The translations under genes and the position numbers were made by a program. From NCBI RefSeq assembly GCF_013294005.1, contig NZ_JABSNK010000008.1:1-64000 (forward strand): a stretch of DNA of 64,000 nucleotides. The letters run 5' to 3'. Source of the DNA: Flavobacterium gelidicaeli. Lineage in GTDB: Bacteria > Bacteroidota > Bacteroidia > Flavobacteriales > Flavobacteriaceae. Below the pieces are notes generated by a model. The model was not told the DNA's origin, did no database searches, and was given only the letters and a program-made list of their open reading frames with translations. Positions 61,782-64,000 of the stretch are shown here, piece after piece. Numbering within the stretch: the first letter of the stretch is position 1; each line of letters starts with the position of its first letter.

Positions 61782-61871
61782 AGGAAAAGCATTGGCTTCC
61801 TTGATAAAAGAAAAGCGTTAGTAGGATTGGACGCTAAAAGTTGTTTTTTGTTACTTGGTGATGGTGAAAAA

Positions 61872-62400
61872 TGTTACACAGAGAATCGCAAAAATATTTT
61901 TACCATTAAGGAACTAAGGGAAATTAAGAAAGAAAACTTAGCGAACCTCTGCTTTTACTTTGTGAATCTTTGCGGAACAAAAGATTACGCAGAGACGCGC
62001 AAAAATATTTTTACCATTAAGGAATTAAGGGGAATTAAGAAAAAAACTTAGAGAATCTCTGCTTTTACTTTGTGAATCTTTGCGGAACAAAAAATTTCGC
62101 AGAGACACGCGGAGGTTGCGCAGAGAATCGCAAAAATATTTTTACCATTAAGAAATTAAGGGAAATTAAGAAAAAAAACTTAGAGAATCTCTGGGGCAAC
62201 TTTGTGAATCTTTGCGGAACAAAAAATTACGCAGAGACGCGCAAAAATATTTTCACCATTAAGGAATTAAGGGAAATTAAGAAAAAAAACTTAGAGAATC
62301 TTTGGGGCAACTTTGTGAATCTTTGCGGAACAAAAGATTTCGCAGAGACACGCGGAGGTTACTCAGAGACGCGCAAAGTCTGTCTTTAGCATTAAAAAGT
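61872..62400. repeat. Four-and-a-half-unit tandem repeat of 110-132 bp
   Basis: Units start at 61937, 62047, 62179 and 62290 (each with CTTAG[AC]GAA.CTCTG or its variant), preceded by a partial unit from 61872. Each contains TTTGTGAATCTTTGCGGAAC, then CGCAGAGAC.CGC and ACCATTAAG.AATTAAGG. The 132-bp unit and the last unit carry an extra CGCGGAGGTT block. Open frames across the array reflect unit lengths divisible by three, not genes. The rest of 61793-62516 holds nothing else I recognise. Confidence 0.85.
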
Positions 62401-62516
62401 AAGCATATAAAAAGCAACCCTTAATGGATCTAAATTCCTTAATGGTTAAAAAAATAAGCTAAAACTGCACTTAAACTTACATGTTTCAAAAAGCTAAGTG
62501 CTCAAATCACTTATCA

Positions 62517-63803
62517 CTACACCCACAATTTCCTAAAGCTACTGTCCTTATCATAATCCTTGGCTTGTTTCTCTATGTTAAAATAACGGTGTTTTCTGGG
62601 GTCGTTACCTACTCCAGCCAGATAAGCCCAGTTACCCCAATTGCTACACACATCATAATCGATTAATTGCGACTCAAAATAAGCAGCTCCGATGCGCCAA
62701 TCCATATGGAGTTCATTGCAGAAATAGCTGGCGACATTTTGGCGTCCGCGGTTGCTCATGAAACCCGTTTGTTTTAATTCGAGCATATTGGCATTGATAA
62801 AATCCGATTCGGTTGTGCCATTGATCCATTGCTTGAGTGCTTTTTCGTTGGCTGCTTTGGTATTCGGCTTGTCTGGTTTGATTCCTGAATATAAGAAAAA
62901 CTTGGTCTGGTATTTCTTGAACATGAATCGGAAGAAATCACGCCACAGCAATTCAAAAACCAACCAATAAGTCGATTCATTAGCGCCATTAATGGTTTCA
63001 TATTTTTTTATTTGATCATAAATCGCTCTTGGCGAAATACAACCATTTGCTAGCCAAGCAGAAAATTTGGACGAATAATCGGCGCCTACCATTCCGTTTC
63101 TAGTTTCTTTGTAAACCGATAACTGTTTGGTTTCAAAAAAATAATAATTCAATCGGTTTAAGGCTTCGGTTTCTCCGCCTTTAAACTGGATCGCTGCACG
63201 CTTGTCTATTTTGGTCAATTTGAGACCTAACTCCTTTAAAGTTGGCAATTGTAATGGCGGTATTTCAGGAGATGTGATCGCAAGCGGCGCCTCAAAAACA
63301 GGTCTGATAGACGCATCTTGCTCGGTTTTTTTTCTAAAAACAGTAAATACATCCGGAATATCTTTGATCGAAAAAGGCAAATCCTCGGCATGATACAACG
63401 TACTCGTACTAAAAGTTTCGAGCTCACAACGCAATTTGAACAATGCCTCTTGTACTTTTTTTTCGGTTTGCTTTTCTTCATAGGCTACTTCGCGTTTGGC
63501 AAACACTTTTTGAGCTTTGTATTGCGCGACTAGTTTGGGAATTTCCTCTTCGGGCTTTCCTCGAAGAATCAATAAGCCAGAACCTATTTTTCTCAAGTTG
63601 GCGTCTAAATCCTGCAATGATTCCAATAAAAATTGTGCCCTGTAACTCCCTGTTTTTTCAAAGCCAAAACTAGTTGTCTCAAAATGAGCCTCATCAAAAC
63701 AATAGACAGGCAGTAGTTGTTCGCTTTGCGCCACTGCTTTGATCAATGTTTCGTTGTCAAATACCCGTAAATCCGTTTTAAACCAAACTATTGCCGTTTT
63801 CAT
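62517..63803 (-). CDS. Cryptochrome/photolyase, DASH family
   Basis: 428 residues. The N-terminal photolyase domain begins AIVWFKTDLRVFDNETL and the FAD-binding C-terminal half includes TRNGMVGADYSSKFSAWLANGCISPR, ELLWRDFFRFM and FMSNRGRQNVASYFCNELHMDWRIGA with NWGNWAYLAGVGNDPR near the end, all DASH hallmarks. DASH proteins repair cyclobutane dimers in single-stranded or looped DNA and may act as light sensors. Its ATG overlaps the stop of the upstream photolyase gene (TAATG). Confidence 0.95.
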   Translation of the reverse strand: MKTAIVWFKTDLRVFDNETLIKAVAQSEQLLPVYCFDEAHFETTSFGFEKTGSYRAQFLLESLQDLDANLRKIGSGLLILRGKPEEEIPKLVAQYKAQKVFAKREVAYEEKQTEKKVQEALFKLRCELETFSTSTLYHAEDLPFSIKDIPDVFTVFRKKTEQDASIRPVFEAPLAITSPEIPPLQLPTLKELGLKLTKIDKRAAIQFKGGETEALNRLNYYFFETKQLSVYKETRNGMVGADYSSKFSAWLANGCISPRAIYDQIKKYETINGANESTYWLVFELLWRDFFRFMFKKYQTKFFLYSGIKPDKPNTKAANEKALKQWINGTTESDFINANMLELKQTGFMSNRGRQNVASYFCNELHMDWRIGAAYFESQLIDYDVCSNWGNWAYLAGVGNDPRKHRYFNIEKQAKDYDKDSSFRKLWV

Positions 63804-64000
63804 TATAAATTATTTATGTTTTTTAAATAGTAATCTGCTTGTTCTAATAGCGCTACTTTTGCCTCCGGTTGCATTTTCTTCCACAGATTGTACATCATCC
63901 CAATGCGCGGATTTTTACCTAATTTATCTTCATGTTTGTCATAGAAATTCCAATACAAACTATTAAAAGGACACGCTTTATCGCCTGTTTTTACAGCTTT
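63803..64000 (-). CDS. FeS-type bacterial photolyase/cryptochrome, C-terminal fragment (runs off window)
   Basis: The last 65 codons of a gene that continues beyond the window edge. The frame reads KTGDKACPFNSLYWNFYDKH, then KLGKNPRIGMMYNLWKKM and ends in ...YYLKNINNL. CPFNSLYW with NPR and MMY is characteristic of the [4Fe-4S] (6-4) photolyase/cryptochrome (deoxyribodipyrimidine photolyase-related) family; the Cys is a likely cluster ligand. The stop codon shares one base with the DASH start, so the two photolyases form a translationally coupled pair. The 5' part is not visible. Confidence 0.82.
   Translation of the reverse strand, partial: KAVKTGDKACPFNSLYWNFYDKHEDKLGKNPRIGMMYNLWKKMQPEAKVALLEQADYYLKNINNL

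Noticed and set aside
61641..62389. Open frames encoding repeated NLCGTK..AETRKNIFTIKELR peptides
   Set aside because: They are translations of the 110-132 bp tandem repeat; several unit lengths are multiples of three, which keeps the frame open. No start context or homology.

Overview
The window looks like a chromosome segment from a Flavobacteriaceae bacterium, most likely Flavobacterium or a close relative. The evidence is low GC, gene starts preceded by the Bacteroidetes promoter pair (TTG/TTTG about 19-20 bases before TAnnTTTG) rather than Shine-Dalgarno sites, a type IX secretion (T9SS) C-terminal sorting domain, several SpII lipoproteins and outer-membrane beta-barrels, LytTR two-component genes, and DnaE fused to a proofreading exonuclease. 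No phage, IS element or CRISPR array is visible. Most of the window is ordinary housekeeping sequence with a few accessory islands.

Layout: 1-2.5 kb holds leftward stable-RNA-type promoters, a structured repeat, tRNA-Asp(GTC), a DUF58 protein and thioredoxin. 2.7-9.5 kb holds two outer-membrane barrels and DnaE. 9.5-23 kb is a 4025-residue T9SS-exported surface protein built from four beta-helix/Ig/MBG modules and 11 tandem MBG repeats. It has an AraC-type regulator upstream and a matching 21-bp direct repeat at its promoter. 23.7-29.5 kb is a leucine operon (leuC, leuD, a LeuA/CimA-like gene, leuB) interrupted by a four-helix-bundle (23S-IVP type) gene inside an inverted repeat and by a GNAT gene.

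29.6-35.6 kb is the most interesting region. A LytS-type kinase and LytTR regulator lie next to a CotH lipoprotein gene and an operon encoding an EF-hand protein, a YHYH lipoprotein, a MORN-type lipoprotein and an SCO1-type lipoprotein. Both output promoters carry the same 13-bp motif twice, 21 bp apart, at identical distance from an unusual -7 element. This points to a single dedicated regulon for a calcium/copper-flavoured envelope system.

35.7-43.6 kb is housekeeping: RRM protein, rpsP-rimM, TrmN6-like methylase, glutaryl-CoA-type dehydrogenase, DUF3050 protein, SGNH lipoprotein, ferredoxin, NifU, Mrp. 43.7-53.8 kb is an efflux/lipoprotein-transport-type ABC system (two tandem MacB-like permeases, ATPase, HlyD adaptor) divergent from an NtrC-type regulator and kinase, with paired dyads between them. 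54-64 kb holds an HNH-like protein, an alkyltransferase-like protein, LysE, TrmB, an NTF2-like protein, an L,D-transpeptidase, HPF, a prolyl oligopeptidase, a tandem repeat, and a cryptochrome-DASH gene overlapped by a second photolyase gene that runs off the end.
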